Counted from the first letter of the stretch, positions 24,076 through 33,055 are shown. The stretch is 64,000 bases of DNA from PHAA01 sp964457945 (GCA_964457945.1 CAYWFX010000005.1:1-64000), one strand, 5' to 3'. A program made the numbers and translations. Notes: generated by a model not told the origin, from the letters alone.

Positions 24076-25776
24076 ATGCCAGGGAGAAAAAACTGGATTT
24101 TAACTATAATTTTCTTTGGGGCATTTGGGTTCGCTCTGGGGGTAATATGTCTGTTCATGGTAAATGTACCTGTAGAGGAAATCTTAAAGCGGCAAAAGGT
24201 TTCGCAGGTTGTTATAAATATTACTATGAGCGGGATTATTTTAGTCTGGGCGGGGAGCGTTGTTACTGCCACCGTGGCATTTCATCGGTACATTGCTTTG
24301 ATACCGGAGAGGCGCAGGCTAGCCAGAGTATTACTTTTCCTGCTGATAGTAATTGCCGGGGGGATTTTTGTACTGCTGCTGTCTACGGATAATAAATTAG
24401 TAACTACATTCCAAGGCTCTCAAGATAACAGAGGCAGCAAATATATGATTGGGCCCTATCCAGAGGATGAGCGGTTGCAACAACTAAAAAAGGAAGGTTA
24501 TGAGGGGATCATAAGCCTGCTCAGTCCTACGATTCCATTTGAAAAACTATTGCTGGATCGAGAAATGCAGGCTGGCGAAAAAATCGGACTGCGCATTTAC
24601 TCTTTTCCCATGCTGCCTTGGATCAGCGGAAATGAGAGCTCGCTAAACGGTATTAAAGAGCTGGTAGGAAAAGAAAAAGGACCTTTCTATATCCATTGTT
24701 ACTTGGGTAAACACCGGGCGGATCTGGTAGCATCAACCATTTTCGGTGCGGTCGAGATGTATCTTTACCCGGATAGGTTAGAAAGGGGCAGGCTTAATTA
24801 TTACCAGGACGGGAGAGTAATACTGGGTCCTTATCCCAGCGATGAGGAATGGTTCCATCTGGTGAGACGAGGTCTGGTAAAAGAGATAATATCCTATCTT
24901 GACCCTGAAAACAGCGAAGAGGCTCTCTTGATTGAGAAGGAAAAAAAGTTATGTGCAGAGAACGGACTGGAGTTTAAGCTATTGCCGGTGCGTGTTCAGG
25001 GCAATCAGGTCACCGGACTGGCAGAGGTATTGGGTCAAGTAGCAGCAAGTAAAAATAAGATTTTCATACATGGTTTTGGGGTTGATGCCAAATCGAAAAT
25101 GATTGATGCAAGTTTGCGCGGTGGAGTAGCTGTCAGCTCGGTGCTGTCATTGCCATATCAACTGAGTGGGGGAAATACCTACCCGATTAACCAAAATCTG
25201 ATTCTGGGGCCAAAACTCAATGCCGCAGAGAATGCAATGCTGAAAGCTGATGGTTTTAACTGTATAGTTATGCCCCAGGAAGGTAATTTAAGCCCTGTAG
25301 GTGCAAGTAGGGCAATACTTGCTGAGCTTAAGGGCAAAAAGGGTGCTTTTTATATATCCGGTTTCCAGTCGGAAAAAGATTTGGAATTAATCCAACATGT
25401 ATTGCTGGCCCGTTTTTATGGGATTGATAAGGTAAATATGAGAGTTTCTGGACAGGACATAACTGTAATGGGACGGTACCTGTTAATTGGCCTTATGCCT
25501 GGTCCAGAAGAGTTAAATGCACTGGCCCTGCAAGGGATAGCCACTATTCTTTATCCACAAGAGGCGGATAAAAAACCTGATCAACGCTTGCGTGATTCGC
25601 AAAAGATGGTGGAAGAGCAGGGCTTGAACTTTCAGATAGTGCGCTACGAAGATGGTAATGTAGATGGGATGCTGGAAGCCGCCAGCCGTGACTCTAATCC
25701 TTGCTATATAGCGGCAAATAGCCGACAAAGAATGGAAATCGCGCAGGATATTGAAGCTGCCAAATTAATACAATAA
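24076..25776 (+). CDS. Membrane protein with four tandem dual-specificity-phosphatase-like repeats
   Basis: This 566-residue protein starts with three TM helices (about 8-30, 45-65, 78-102). Four repeats of about 110 residues follow, each opening with a variant of YMIGPYPEDERLQQLKKEG: about 127 (MIGPYPEDE), 249 (ILGPYPSDE), 374 (ILGPKLNAAE) and 471 (LIGLMPGPEE). The first ends in HCYLGKHRA, an intact HCX5R phosphatase signature. The same place reads HGFGVDAKS in repeat 2, ISGFQSEKD in repeat 3 and IAANSRQRM in repeat 4, so those lack the Cys. It fits a membrane-anchored phosphatase with three degenerate, perhaps regulatory or binding, copies. GGGGAGGAG precedes the ATG. Confidence 0.7.
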   Translation: MPGRKNWILTIIFFGAFGFALGVICLFMVNVPVEEILKRQKVSQVVINITMSGIILVWAGSVVTATVAFHRYIALIPERRRLARVLLFLLIVIAGGIFVLLLSTDNKLVTTFQGSQDNRGSKYMIGPYPEDERLQQLKKEGYEGIISLLSPTIPFEKLLLDREMQAGEKIGLRIYSFPMLPWISGNESSLNGIKELVGKEKGPFYIHCYLGKHRADLVASTIFGAVEMYLYPDRLERGRLNYYQDGRVILGPYPSDEEWFHLVRRGLVKEIISYLDPENSEEALLIEKEKKLCAENGLEFKLLPVRVQGNQVTGLAEVLGQVAASKNKIFIHGFGVDAKSKMIDASLRGGVAVSSVLSLPYQLSGGNTYPINQNLILGPKLNAAENAMLKADGFNCIVMPQEGNLSPVGASRAILAELKGKKGAFYISGFQSEKDLELIQHVLLARFYGIDKVNMRVSGQDITVMGRYLLIGLMPGPEELNALALQGIATILYPQEADKKPDQRLRDSQKMVEEQGLNFQIVRYEDGNVDGMLEAASRDSNPCYIAANSRQRMEIAQDIEAAKLIQ

Positions 25777-25867
25777 ATGTTTGCAATGTGCTAAAATGCA
25801 TAGTAATTAGATGCTTTGCCATATCTTGGTGCGGGTAAATTCATTATTAGTCAAGGAGGAGTTGTTA

Positions 25868-26917
25868 ATGTCCAGAAGAGTCATATCTTTATTCTTATTT
25901 TTAGCAGTTGGTTTGTTGATGGTGTGCGGCAGTGCAACTGCGGCTACCCCTACCGTATTACTCGATGGTAAACCCATGGATTTCAAAGTTTCCCCGATGA
26001 TTGAAAACGGAAATACTCTGGTGCCTTTTCGTGATATTTTCGAAGGACTCGGAGCTATTGTGGGCTGGGATCAATCTACTGGAACTATAAGTGCAACCAA
26101 AGATAGTACTGTAGTAAAGCTACACATGGGAGATACTAGAGCCAGTAAAAATGGTACTGAGATTAATATGGGGGTTGCACCTAAGATTGTTAATGATTAT
26201 ACTCTGGTTCCACTGCGCTTTGTTTCTGAGGCTCTGGGTGCTAGGGTGGGATGGTATGAAAGCAGTTGTTTGATTACTATAAGTCGATCTGATGCAGTGG
26301 GAAAAGGTAAAAAAGTAGCATTGACCTTTGATGATGGGCCGGATTCAATTTATACTGGACAGGTTTTAGATGTTTTGAAGAATTATCATGCTCTAGGCAC
26401 ATTCTTTTTAATTGGTGAAAATATGGAAAGATATCCTGAAGTAGTAAAGAGAATTCATGCGGAAGGACACGAAATGGGGAATCATTCCTATAATCACCCT
26501 AACTTTAAAGACTTAAGCAAAGAGATGGTACTGAGCGCGCAAATTGAAAGGACCCGAGCTCTGTTTAAAAGCATGGCAGGTGTTGAACCTACTATCTACC
26601 GTCCGCCTTATACTTCTATTACCAAAGACCAGTTGGAGTACTTAAATGTCAAAGGATATACCCAGGTACGCTGGAGGGTAAATACCGAGGACTATGATCC
26701 CTTAGTAAATACTCCTGCCAATATTGTGGCTCGATCTTTAATATATGGCAAAAACGGGGGTATAATAATTATGCATACTGCCAACGGAGACCGGAGCAAT
26801 ACCGTAAAAGCATTGCCGGTAATAATCGAAGAGTTTAGGCAAATGGGAGTTGAGTTGTGTACTGTTTCCCAAATGCCCTTGGAAAGCTATAATAGCCAGC
26901 ACTATAACGATATGTAA
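25868..26917 (+). CDS. Secreted polysaccharide deacetylase with copper-amine-oxidase-N (stalk) domain
   Basis: This 349-residue exported enzyme begins with a signal peptide (about 1-25, ending ATA-A). A stalk domain follows at about 28-135 (NGNTLVPFRDIFEGLG, NDYTLVPLRFVSEALGARVGW), then a NodB domain at about 145-340 with the catalytic TFDDGPD, metal-binding HSYNHP, RPPY and IIMHT motifs all present. It should remove N-acetyl groups from a cell-wall or exported glycan. The start at 25868 follows AAGGAGG; an upstream in-frame ATG at 25811 lacks one. It is the last forward gene of the glycan locus, convergent with the glycoside hydrolase. Confidence 0.9.
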   Translation: MSRRVISLFLFLAVGLLMVCGSATAATPTVLLDGKPMDFKVSPMIENGNTLVPFRDIFEGLGAIVGWDQSTGTISATKDSTVVKLHMGDTRASKNGTEINMGVAPKIVNDYTLVPLRFVSEALGARVGWYESSCLITISRSDAVGKGKKVALTFDDGPDSIYTGQVLDVLKNYHALGTFFLIGENMERYPEVVKRIHAEGHEMGNHSYNHPNFKDLSKEMVLSAQIERTRALFKSMAGVEPTIYRPPYTSITKDQLEYLNVKGYTQVRWRVNTEDYDPLVNTPANIVARSLIYGKNGGIIIMHTANGDRSNTVKALPVIIEEFRQMGVELCTVSQMPLESYNSQHYNDM

Positions 26918-26922
26918 ATGGC

Positions 26923-29082
26923 TTAGTGGGCCTCACTAATAAAGGACTTCAGCAGGTAGTAGCTCTGTTTCTTGCGTTCATGGGAGTTGGGTTCATTCCA
27001 ATTTTTCCAGTTATAAGTGATTGCAGGTTGGAGGCTAACTATGCTGGAGTCCTTTTTGTTGGTAGTGGCTAGGTAGATGCCCACTCCCGGTGAGGTGGCG
27101 CTGGCAAACTGGGGCATTTTGTAACGGTAGGGATAAGCCCACACCTGATGACTGCTGGGGTCGGTGAAACCAAGCATCATCCAGGGGATACGAAATTCCA
27201 GCAGATTTTTACCCGCATAAAAGTCTGCCAGGCTGTTGTAATCGGGAGCAGCCGGGTTGGAGGTGCCTTCCTTCAGTTGGCCTATCTCCACCTCTTCAAA
27301 AGGGATCTTCTGCTGGGAAATGGGCAAGAGGAGAGGAAAACTCAGACACAGTTTCCAGGGCAGGAAGATACCATTGTCTTCTGCCTCCCAGGTCGGATTC
27401 CAAGCTATCCACCCATTTCTAAAACCATAAAAATAGCTGTGCTGGTCATAAGCGCTGGCAACCTGTAAGCTTGCATTTTTGGGGTCATCAAGGCTTAGCA
27501 AGAACTCTGCGCCTTGATTTAAGCTAATCCCAAGGTTACCGATGGTGTGGTTGCCACCCGGTTGAGTATCGAAACCTATGACCAATTTGTCCTCCTGCCA
27601 GTTCCATTCCACGGGCCTATCAATTGCCAGATATAGATATGCTTCATCGCTAGTCACCGTAAGTAAGCTGCCATCATCCATCTTACTTTTGGTCAAGTTG
27701 CTAATTTTATCCCAATCATCTCTTTTTCCATCTAAAAAGATTTTAGTTTCTATGCCAGGTTCAACTGCCAATAGACCAAAATTTTCTTCATTAGTCAGGC
27801 GGTTCAGCCACATAGGTCTTCTGTCGGCAGGTATTTCTAGGTTAATGGTATTCCAGGTAAATTTAAACCACTCGTCCTGCCATGAAAAGAGAATGCCACC
27901 TGCCAATCCCGCCCGTTTCATGGCCTGAAACATGGATACCGCCATCTGTCCCTGTTCAGACTCGGTATGCATACCTTGATTGCGTTCCAGGGGTCCACGG
28001 TGTGCCATTCCCCGGGAAGAAGGCACGCCAAACTCGGCTACTACCAGGGGTATTCCAGTGTGATGTTTTCTTAATTGGAGTAGATAAGCCTCATAAGGGT
28101 CTTTTTGCCCGTTAGCATTGATAAAATCCTGGTAATCCTTCTGGTAGCGTAAACTGTCGGGGTAATACGGGTAGACGTGATAAGCTGCGAAATAGCCCGC
28201 TTTCCAATCATCAGTAGGAGATACGTGGATGGGGTCTACTCCTACCCTATCTTCGTCTGGCAGAGGTTCATCCGGGTGGGCGATAGGATCCGTAGTAACC
28301 CAGTTTACAAAGGATATCGGGTGTTGCCAGTTCATCTTCATTTCTTCCTGGGCCAGCCGTTCCAGAGAACGGGCCAGCCAAGCTTCAAAAGGGCTGGATT
28401 GAGCGGTAGTACGGAAATATTCACCTTTAAACTGTTTGTTATCCGGGTTTTTATTATTGGTTTCAGACACCATGTCCGGGTTCCACTCTGCACCGACCAT
28501 CCAAGCCTGTAAGTATGGACCTGCGTTCACCTTATAGTCGCCGCTGGCCTTTCCACGTTTGGGGGCAATCTTTCCCTGTCCATATACTGCTCGTACGGCT
28601 AGAGAGATTTCCTCATCGAAGCTCTGGCTGATGCTGGGTAGGTAAGCGTTTTTATCTTTAATTAGATCTTCTTCGGGAGGCCATATGCCTTGAATAAACC
28701 ACAGTTTTTTTCCTGCAGATTGATTATGGTCGACCAGAGCTTTATAAAAATCTGGGGGTAAAACAGTATAAATACGGATTACCTGCACGCCAAGGTCTGC
28801 AATATCCTTAAACCAGCGGGCGTAATCTTCATAACTGGGACTCAGCTCGCCTGGAGCATGCCCAGGAGTAGTAGCACCCAGATTTATTCCATACCAAAAG
28901 CTTTTATTCCAGGTGCCGTTGGCATAATAAGTAATATCTTCTCCATCGACTCGACTGACAAGCTTTATTTTATCTTCAGTCTGAAAAACATCCTTTTCAG
29001 AGCTGCGAAACTTGGAGCAACCAGTCATAGAAATGAGCATGGTAAATATAAGCATTAATGTGCATGTCCGCGTGTAGCGCAT
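26923..29082 (-). CDS. Lipoprotein glycoside-hydrolase-like protein (GH-A fold) with C-terminal CBM9-like domain
   Basis: This 719-residue protein has a lipoprotein signal with lipobox ISMTGC (Cys22). Residues 55-440 look like a TIM-barrel glycosidase of clan GH-A, with GINLGATTPGHAPGE near the first strand, a likely acid/base Glu in MVGAEWNPD (about 196), a likely nucleophile Glu in VVAEFGVPSSRG (about 349) and FSWQDEWFKFTWNT near 402. From about 455 a beta-rich module begins with FLDGKRDDW and YLYLAIDRP, matching the extracytoplasmic module of the exosortase protein. It is probably an outer-surface glycan-cleaving or transferring enzyme of this locus. The exact GH family is not assigned. 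Confidence 0.7.
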   Translation of the reverse strand: MRYTRTCTLMLIFTMLISMTGCSKFRSSEKDVFQTEDKIKLVSRVDGEDITYYANGTWNKSFWYGINLGATTPGHAPGELSPSYEDYARWFKDIADLGVQVIRIYTVLPPDFYKALVDHNQSAGKKLWFIQGIWPPEEDLIKDKNAYLPSISQSFDEEISLAVRAVYGQGKIAPKRGKASGDYKVNAGPYLQAWMVGAEWNPDMVSETNNKNPDNKQFKGEYFRTTAQSSPFEAWLARSLERLAQEEMKMNWQHPISFVNWVTTDPIAHPDEPLPDEDRVGVDPIHVSPTDDWKAGYFAAYHVYPYYPDSLRYQKDYQDFINANGQKDPYEAYLLQLRKHHTGIPLVVAEFGVPSSRGMAHRGPLERNQGMHTESEQGQMAVSMFQAMKRAGLAGGILFSWQDEWFKFTWNTINLEIPADRRPMWLNRLTNEENFGLLAVEPGIETKIFLDGKRDDWDKISNLTKSKMDDGSLLTVTSDEAYLYLAIDRPVEWNWQEDKLVIGFDTQPGGNHTIGNLGISLNQGAEFLLSLDDPKNASLQVASAYDQHSYFYGFRNGWIAWNPTWEAEDNGIFLPWKLCLSFPLLLPISQQKIPFEEVEIGQLKEGTSNPAAPDYNSLADFYAGKNLLEFRIPWMMLGFTDPSSHQVWAYPYRYKMPQFASATSPGVGIYLATTNKKDSSIVSLQPAITYNWKNWNEPNSHERKKQSYYLLKSFISEAH

Positions 29083-29174
29083 CTATTGCCCTCCCTGGCT
29101 AACCAACTTACCTTGGGTGATTTTTCAAAAGCTATTATCGGTTAATATTAATGACATGGCAATTTCTTTGAAAA

Positions 29175-29744
29175 CTATTTCTTAATAGTGCTTTCGTTTC
29201 TGCTCAGGGGCTGGCTTAAATCCTCGTGTCCTACCAAAGTATCCACTTTTGCGCCGTTAATCAGGATCTGCACCTTTTTTATTCCAGTGAGTTCGGTAAG
29301 GGAGTTAACGATAGAGTTCAGAGTCATTGTTTCCCCGGAACTGCCCCCCGGGTGTTTGCTCCTGATTTCTTCACTGAAGTCCACATAAGCTATCTGGTCA
29401 GTGATTTTAAGCGAACGAAGCTTCGTTTCCTTAGGAATAGTAGCTATCAGATTTTTGTCGGCAGGTCCGGCGATAAGCTCATTTATGATTGCTGTGGCCA
29501 CAACTTCAGGACTGGCATCCTTTCGGATTTTGATCTCGCGGATCTCGGGTATTAGGTACATGGCCTGGTTATCAGAGAAATAGAAGGTTAGCTTGGCGGT
29601 GGTTAAATTACTTTCATCTCCGAGTTGGGTTTTATTTTGTTCAACGGGAGCTTGCCCTACCGGTGACTTGCTACAGCCGATAACAACCAAAGCGCCTATA
29701 AACAAGAATAGAATTAATGAAGTTACTAGAGATTTTTTCTTCAT
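29175..29744 (-). CDS. GerMN-domain lipoprotein
   Basis: This 189-residue lipoprotein has lipobox VVIGC (Cys24), then a short linker and a GerMN domain (about 50-170): LTFYFSDNQAMYLIPEIREI, the block VATAIINELIAGP, IAYVDFSEEI and TLNSIVNSLTELTGIKKVQILINGA. This domain is found in spore germination protein GerM and in LpqB-type proteins and is thought to bind at the cell wall. It is in the same direction as the glycoside hydrolase, 92 bases upstream of it, so probably co-transcribed. Its presence alone does not prove sporulation. Confidence 0.85.
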   Translation of the reverse strand: MKKKSLVTSLILFLFIGALVVIGCSKSPVGQAPVEQNKTQLGDESNLTTAKLTFYFSDNQAMYLIPEIREIKIRKDASPEVVATAIINELIAGPADKNLIATIPKETKLRSLKITDQIAYVDFSEEIRSKHPGGSSGETMTLNSIVNSLTELTGIKKVQILINGAKVDTLVGHEDLSQPLSRNESTIKK

Positions 29745-29925
29745 ATACTAACATCCTTTCTTCCTAAAGATTAGCATCTGAGTATAACTCTTTTTATATA
29801 ATAGCAAATTGTAGGAATAATCTTGCATAAAATAATGAAATGATCTAATAAATTTGCAACTAGGTTTAAAAGTCGTTGTTTTCGGTAAAATATTTAATAA
29901 CAATTTTAATAAGGAGAATGATGCT

Positions 29926-30099
29926 ATGGATTATTCAATAAGACAGCTTGTGGGAGGTATGGTTGCCCGGTTGGATGAACTTCAGAGTGGAGCTGAATTT
30001 ACACAGTTACTTAACTGTCCCGAACCAGATCTAAAGAAGGAAGCTCTGCGACTACATGAGGAAATTAACGAGCTTAAAGCAAGCCTGGAGAGTATATAA
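29926..30099 (+). CDS. Small hypothetical protein, 57 residues
   Basis: The start at 29926 is chosen for the AAGGAG site nine bases upstream; a longer frame lacks one. The product starts MDYSIRQLVGGMVARLDEL and is a soluble, probably two-helix acidic protein ending in a coiled-coil-like EINELKASLESI. I do not recognise the family. It lies alone between the glycan locus and the purine operon. Confidence 0.55.
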   Translation: MDYSIRQLVGGMVARLDELQSGAEFTQLLNCPEPDLKKEALRLHEEINELKASLESI

Positions 30100-30135
30100 T
30101 CTTAAAATAGGAATTTAGTTTCATGAACCCTAAAG

Positions 30136-30164
30136 TTGACACCGACGCAAAGCTTTGTTAATAT
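30136..30164 (+). promoter_or_regulatory. Promoter of the purine operon
   Basis: TTGACA (30136-30141) and TAATAT (30159-30164) are spaced by exactly 17 bases. This is the best housekeeping promoter match in the window. Transcription would start near 30171, just ahead of the riboswitch. Confidence 0.85.
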
Positions 30165-30185
30165 CAGGTTATAAATGAATTAATG

Positions 30186-30285
30186 CGAAAGTGTGTCTAG
30201 GGTTCCGCATGGGTTCAACATGGACAGGTCCGAGTGACACAGGCGCTACAGCGCTACACCGTATAGGGATAAAAGCCCAGGCGGA
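30186..30285 (+). ncRNA. ykkC-class riboswitch, probably the PRPP-sensing subtype
   Basis: The leader carries the conserved blocks of the ykkC family in order: CTAGGGTTCCG (30197-30207), GGTCCGAGTGACAC (about 30227-30240), an internal GGCGCTACAGCGCT hairpin and GGGATAAAAGCCCAGG (about 30266-30281). GTGT at 30191-30194 can close with ACAC. Known ykkC ligands are guanidine, ppGpp and PRPP, and the subtype in front of purine genes senses PRPP. Here the first gene is purE, so PRPP is the most likely ligand. The 3' end of the aptamer overlaps the first arm of the terminator at 30273, which gives an ON-switch layout: ligand binding would block termination. Confidence 0.82.
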
Positions 30286-30332
30286 TAGGTTTCGTTTACG
30301 AACCTGTCCATCTGGGCTTAAATATTGTTTTT
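30273..30332 (+). terminator. Riboswitch-controlled intrinsic terminator
   Basis: AAGCCCAG (30273-30280) pairs with CTGGGCTT (30312-30319) and GGATAGGTT (30283-30291) with AACCTGTCC (30301-30309), followed by TTGTTTTTC. The first arm is shared with the conserved AAAAGCCC of the ykkC aptamer, so aptamer and terminator exclude each other. It lies 42 bases before purE. Confidence 0.85.
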
Positions 30333-30373
30333 CTGAAGCGACTTGTTAAATTATTAAAAGGAGTGTGGATAGA

Positions 30374-30895
30374 ATGCCTGTTGTAGGTATTATAATGGGT
30401 AGCGATTCGGATCTTCCTATAATGAAGGAAGCCGTCGAGGTATTAGAACAATTCGGGGTTGATTATGATCTTACCGTATGTTCTGCTCATCGTTTGCCCA
30501 AGGAGACCGCGGATTATGCTCTGACCGCTGCTGAGTGTGGAGTAGAGGTAATTATTGCCGGAGCAGGGGGAGCTGCTCACTTACCCGGAGTCATTGCCGC
30601 TTATACCATCCTGCCAGTTATCGGAGTCCCGATAAAGACCAGTACCTTATCAGGAGTAGATTCTCTTTATTCAATCGTACAGATGCCTAAGGGTATTCCC
30701 GTAGCTACGGTAGCCATAAACGGCAGCGCCAATGCAGCTCTTCTGGCCCTGCAAATACTTGCCCTTAAGGATGTAGGTTTACGGGAAAAGCTCATGCTTT
30801 ACCGACGGAAGATGGCAGCAGATGTCCTGGAAAAAGACCGCAAGCTAAAAGACTTAGGTATAGAAAAGTATCTTCAACAAAAGGGGGATCAGTAA
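30374..30895 (+). CDS. purE: N5-carboxyaminoimidazole ribonucleotide mutase
   Basis: This 173-residue enzyme makes CAIR for purine synthesis. It has the family's GSDSDLPIM (about residues 9-17), CSAHRLP and GAGGAAHLPGVIAA motifs, which are those of class I PurE. Class I enzymes normally act on N5-CAIR made by PurK, and no purK is found in this operon. The start is ATG 30374, ten bases after AGGAG, rather than GTG 30365, which would sit on the ribosome site. It is the first gene after the riboswitch, and its stop overlaps the purB start (TAATG). Confidence 0.95.
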   Translation: MPVVGIIMGSDSDLPIMKEAVEVLEQFGVDYDLTVCSAHRLPKETADYALTAAECGVEVIIAGAGGAAHLPGVIAAYTILPVIGVPIKTSTLSGVDSLYSIVQMPKGIPVATVAINGSANAALLALQILALKDVGLREKLMLYRRKMAADVLEKDRKLKDLGIEKYLQQKGDQ

Positions 30896-32190
30896 TGATT
30901 GAGAGGTATACCCTACCTGCCATGGGGGCAATTTGGGCAGAGAATAACAAGTTGGGCAATTGGTTAAAAATAGAGGTCGCCGCGTGCGAAGCTCAGGCCA
31001 GCCTGGGCAAGATTCCCCAGGAGGCTGTGCAGGTCATTAAGGAACGGGCTCATTTTGAGGTAGAGCGCATCCAGGAAATTGAGGCCGAGGTTCGGCATGA
31101 TGTTATTGCTTTCCTCACCAATGTGGGTGAATATGTGGGTGATGAATCCAGACACATACATGTGGGCATGACCTCGTCCGACATACTAGATACCGGCCTG
31201 GCCATGCAAATGAGAGACTCGGCGGATCTTATTATGGAGAAACTAGAGAAACTTAAAAAAATTATTGCCGCCAAGGCAGCCAAGTATAAATACACCCTGT
31301 GTATAGGTCGTACCCATGGAATTCATGGAGAACCTACCACCTTTGGGCTGAAGATGGCTGTGTGGCACAGCGAAATGGACAGAAATATTGAACGTCTCTG
31401 CCAGGCTCGCCAGGTAATTGCCTATGGGGCAATTTCAGGGGCGGTCGGCAATTTTGCCCACCTAGACCCGAGGGTGGAGGAATATGTCTGCGACCAGCTG
31501 GGCTTGCAGACCTGTTTAGCATCTACCCAGGTTATCCAGCGGGATCGTCATGCACAATTCATGACTACCCTGGCGGTTATTGCCAGTTCCTTGGAAAAGA
31601 TGGCGACAGAGATAAGAAACCTGCAGAGAACCGAGATTTTAGAAGCGGAAGAACCCTTCCAGAAAGGGCAGAAAGGCTCCTCGGCCATGCCCCATAAACG
31701 CAACCCTATGATGAGCGAACGAGTAGCCGGGCTTTCGCGGGTACTGCGGGGTAATGCCCTGGCAGCCATGGAGAACGTGGCCCTATGGCATGAAAGGGAT
31801 CTAACTCATTCTTCGGTAGAACGGGTCATTATTCCGGATAGTTGTGTATTACTGGACTACATACTTCAAAAATTTATTGGAGTCATGGAGGGTCTGGTAA
31901 TATATGAAGACAACATGGCTCAAAATATTGATAAGACTCTGGGATTGATATTTTCCCAGCAGCTCAATTTGGCTTTATTGGGCAAAGGGATGTTAAAAGA
32001 AAAAGCCTATAGTATTGTACAGACCAGGGCCATGCAAAGCTGGACTGAAAAACTGGATTTCAAGCAACTGGTGTTAGCCGATGAAAACGTTATGGCTTAC
32101 CTGGCTCCAGAAGAAATCGAGAAGATATTTGATTTCGGTATCTATACGTCCAATGTGGACTATATTTTCAAACGCTGCGGGTTGGATTAG
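30895..32190 (+). CDS. purB: Adenylosuccinate lyase
   Basis: This 431-residue homotetrameric enzyme of the fumarase superfamily cleaves SAICAR to AICAR and adenylosuccinate to AMP. The fold signature is the GSSAMPHKRNP loop at about residues 260-270, with HVGMTSSDI (about 83) and RTHGIHGEPTTFG (about 138-150) supplying the other active-site pieces. Length and motifs are normal. It is the second gene of the operon, coupled to purE. Confidence 0.96.
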   Translation: MIERYTLPAMGAIWAENNKLGNWLKIEVAACEAQASLGKIPQEAVQVIKERAHFEVERIQEIEAEVRHDVIAFLTNVGEYVGDESRHIHVGMTSSDILDTGLAMQMRDSADLIMEKLEKLKKIIAAKAAKYKYTLCIGRTHGIHGEPTTFGLKMAVWHSEMDRNIERLCQARQVIAYGAISGAVGNFAHLDPRVEEYVCDQLGLQTCLASTQVIQRDRHAQFMTTLAVIASSLEKMATEIRNLQRTEILEAEEPFQKGQKGSSAMPHKRNPMMSERVAGLSRVLRGNALAAMENVALWHERDLTHSSVERVIIPDSCVLLDYILQKFIGVMEGLVIYEDNMAQNIDKTLGLIFSQQLNLALLGKGMLKEKAYSIVQTRAMQSWTEKLDFKQLVLADENVMAYLAPEEIEKIFDFGIYTSNVDYIFKRCGLD

Positions 32191-32216
32191 AACAAAACGA
32201 TAGGAGGATGAGGTAA

Positions 32217-32930
32217 ATGAAATCAGAGGTAATGCTTTACGAAGGCAAGGCTAAACAGATTTACGCAACGGAAAATGAGAAGGTTGTTTTGATGAAATAT
32301 AAAGATGACGCCACAGCCTTCGATGGCCTGAAAAAGGGAGTTATCAACAATAAGGGCATTGTAAACAACCGGGTATCGAATCTTCTGTTTAAACTTTTAG
32401 AGAAAGAGGGCATTGAGACGCATTTGATTGAACAGATAGATGATCGGAATGTGCTGGTAAAGAGTCTGCAAATAATTCCTGTGGAAGTAGTGGTTAGAAA
32501 CATAGTCGCCGGCAGCCTCTCTAAAAGGATAGGACAGGAAGAAGGTGTGAAATTGCCTTCAACCATTATTGAACTTTATTATAAAGATGATGAACTACAT
32601 GATCCTATGATAAATGAGTATCATGCTAAAGTTTTAGGATGGGCTACTGATGAGCAATTGCAGGACATGGATGCTCAGGCTCACAAAATTAACAATATCC
32701 TCAAAGCATTTTATGACGGTATAGGAATTATTCTGGTGGATTTCAAGCTGGAGTTTGGTCTTTATGAGGGCCGGGTCATACTGGGTGACGAAATCTCCCC
32801 GGATACCTGCCGCTTATGGGACAAGGAGAGCCTGGAAAAACTCGACAAGGATCGTTTTCGCAGGGATTTAGGCAAGGAGGAAGAAGCCTACCAGGAAGTT
32901 GTTCAAAGGATAGAAAAAGCTCTCGGCTAG
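32217..32930 (+). CDS. purC: SAICAR synthetase
   Basis: This 237-residue enzyme joins aspartate to CAIR using ATP. The N-terminal YEGKAKQIY and the signatures EVVVRNIVAGSL (about 91-102) and LVDFKLEFG (about 178-186) are those of PurC. TAGGAGGAT precedes the ATG. A gap of 125 bases with no gene separates it from purS. Confidence 0.96.
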   Translation: MKSEVMLYEGKAKQIYATENEKVVLMKYKDDATAFDGLKKGVINNKGIVNNRVSNLLFKLLEKEGIETHLIEQIDDRNVLVKSLQIIPVEVVVRNIVAGSLSKRIGQEEGVKLPSTIIELYYKDDELHDPMINEYHAKVLGWATDEQLQDMDAQAHKINNILKAFYDGIGIILVDFKLEFGLYEGRVILGDEISPDTCRLWDKESLEKLDKDRFRRDLGKEEEAYQEVVQRIEKALG

Positions 32931-33055
32931 CTATAGTGTTGAGGTAAGATAGACGCTGGCTCTCTAGGATTGTACGCAGATTGATGTGATTTGTGCTGAC
33001 CTCTACGATATCAATTATCATTTTGTTGAAATAATTGCGCTTAGGAGGTATTGCG

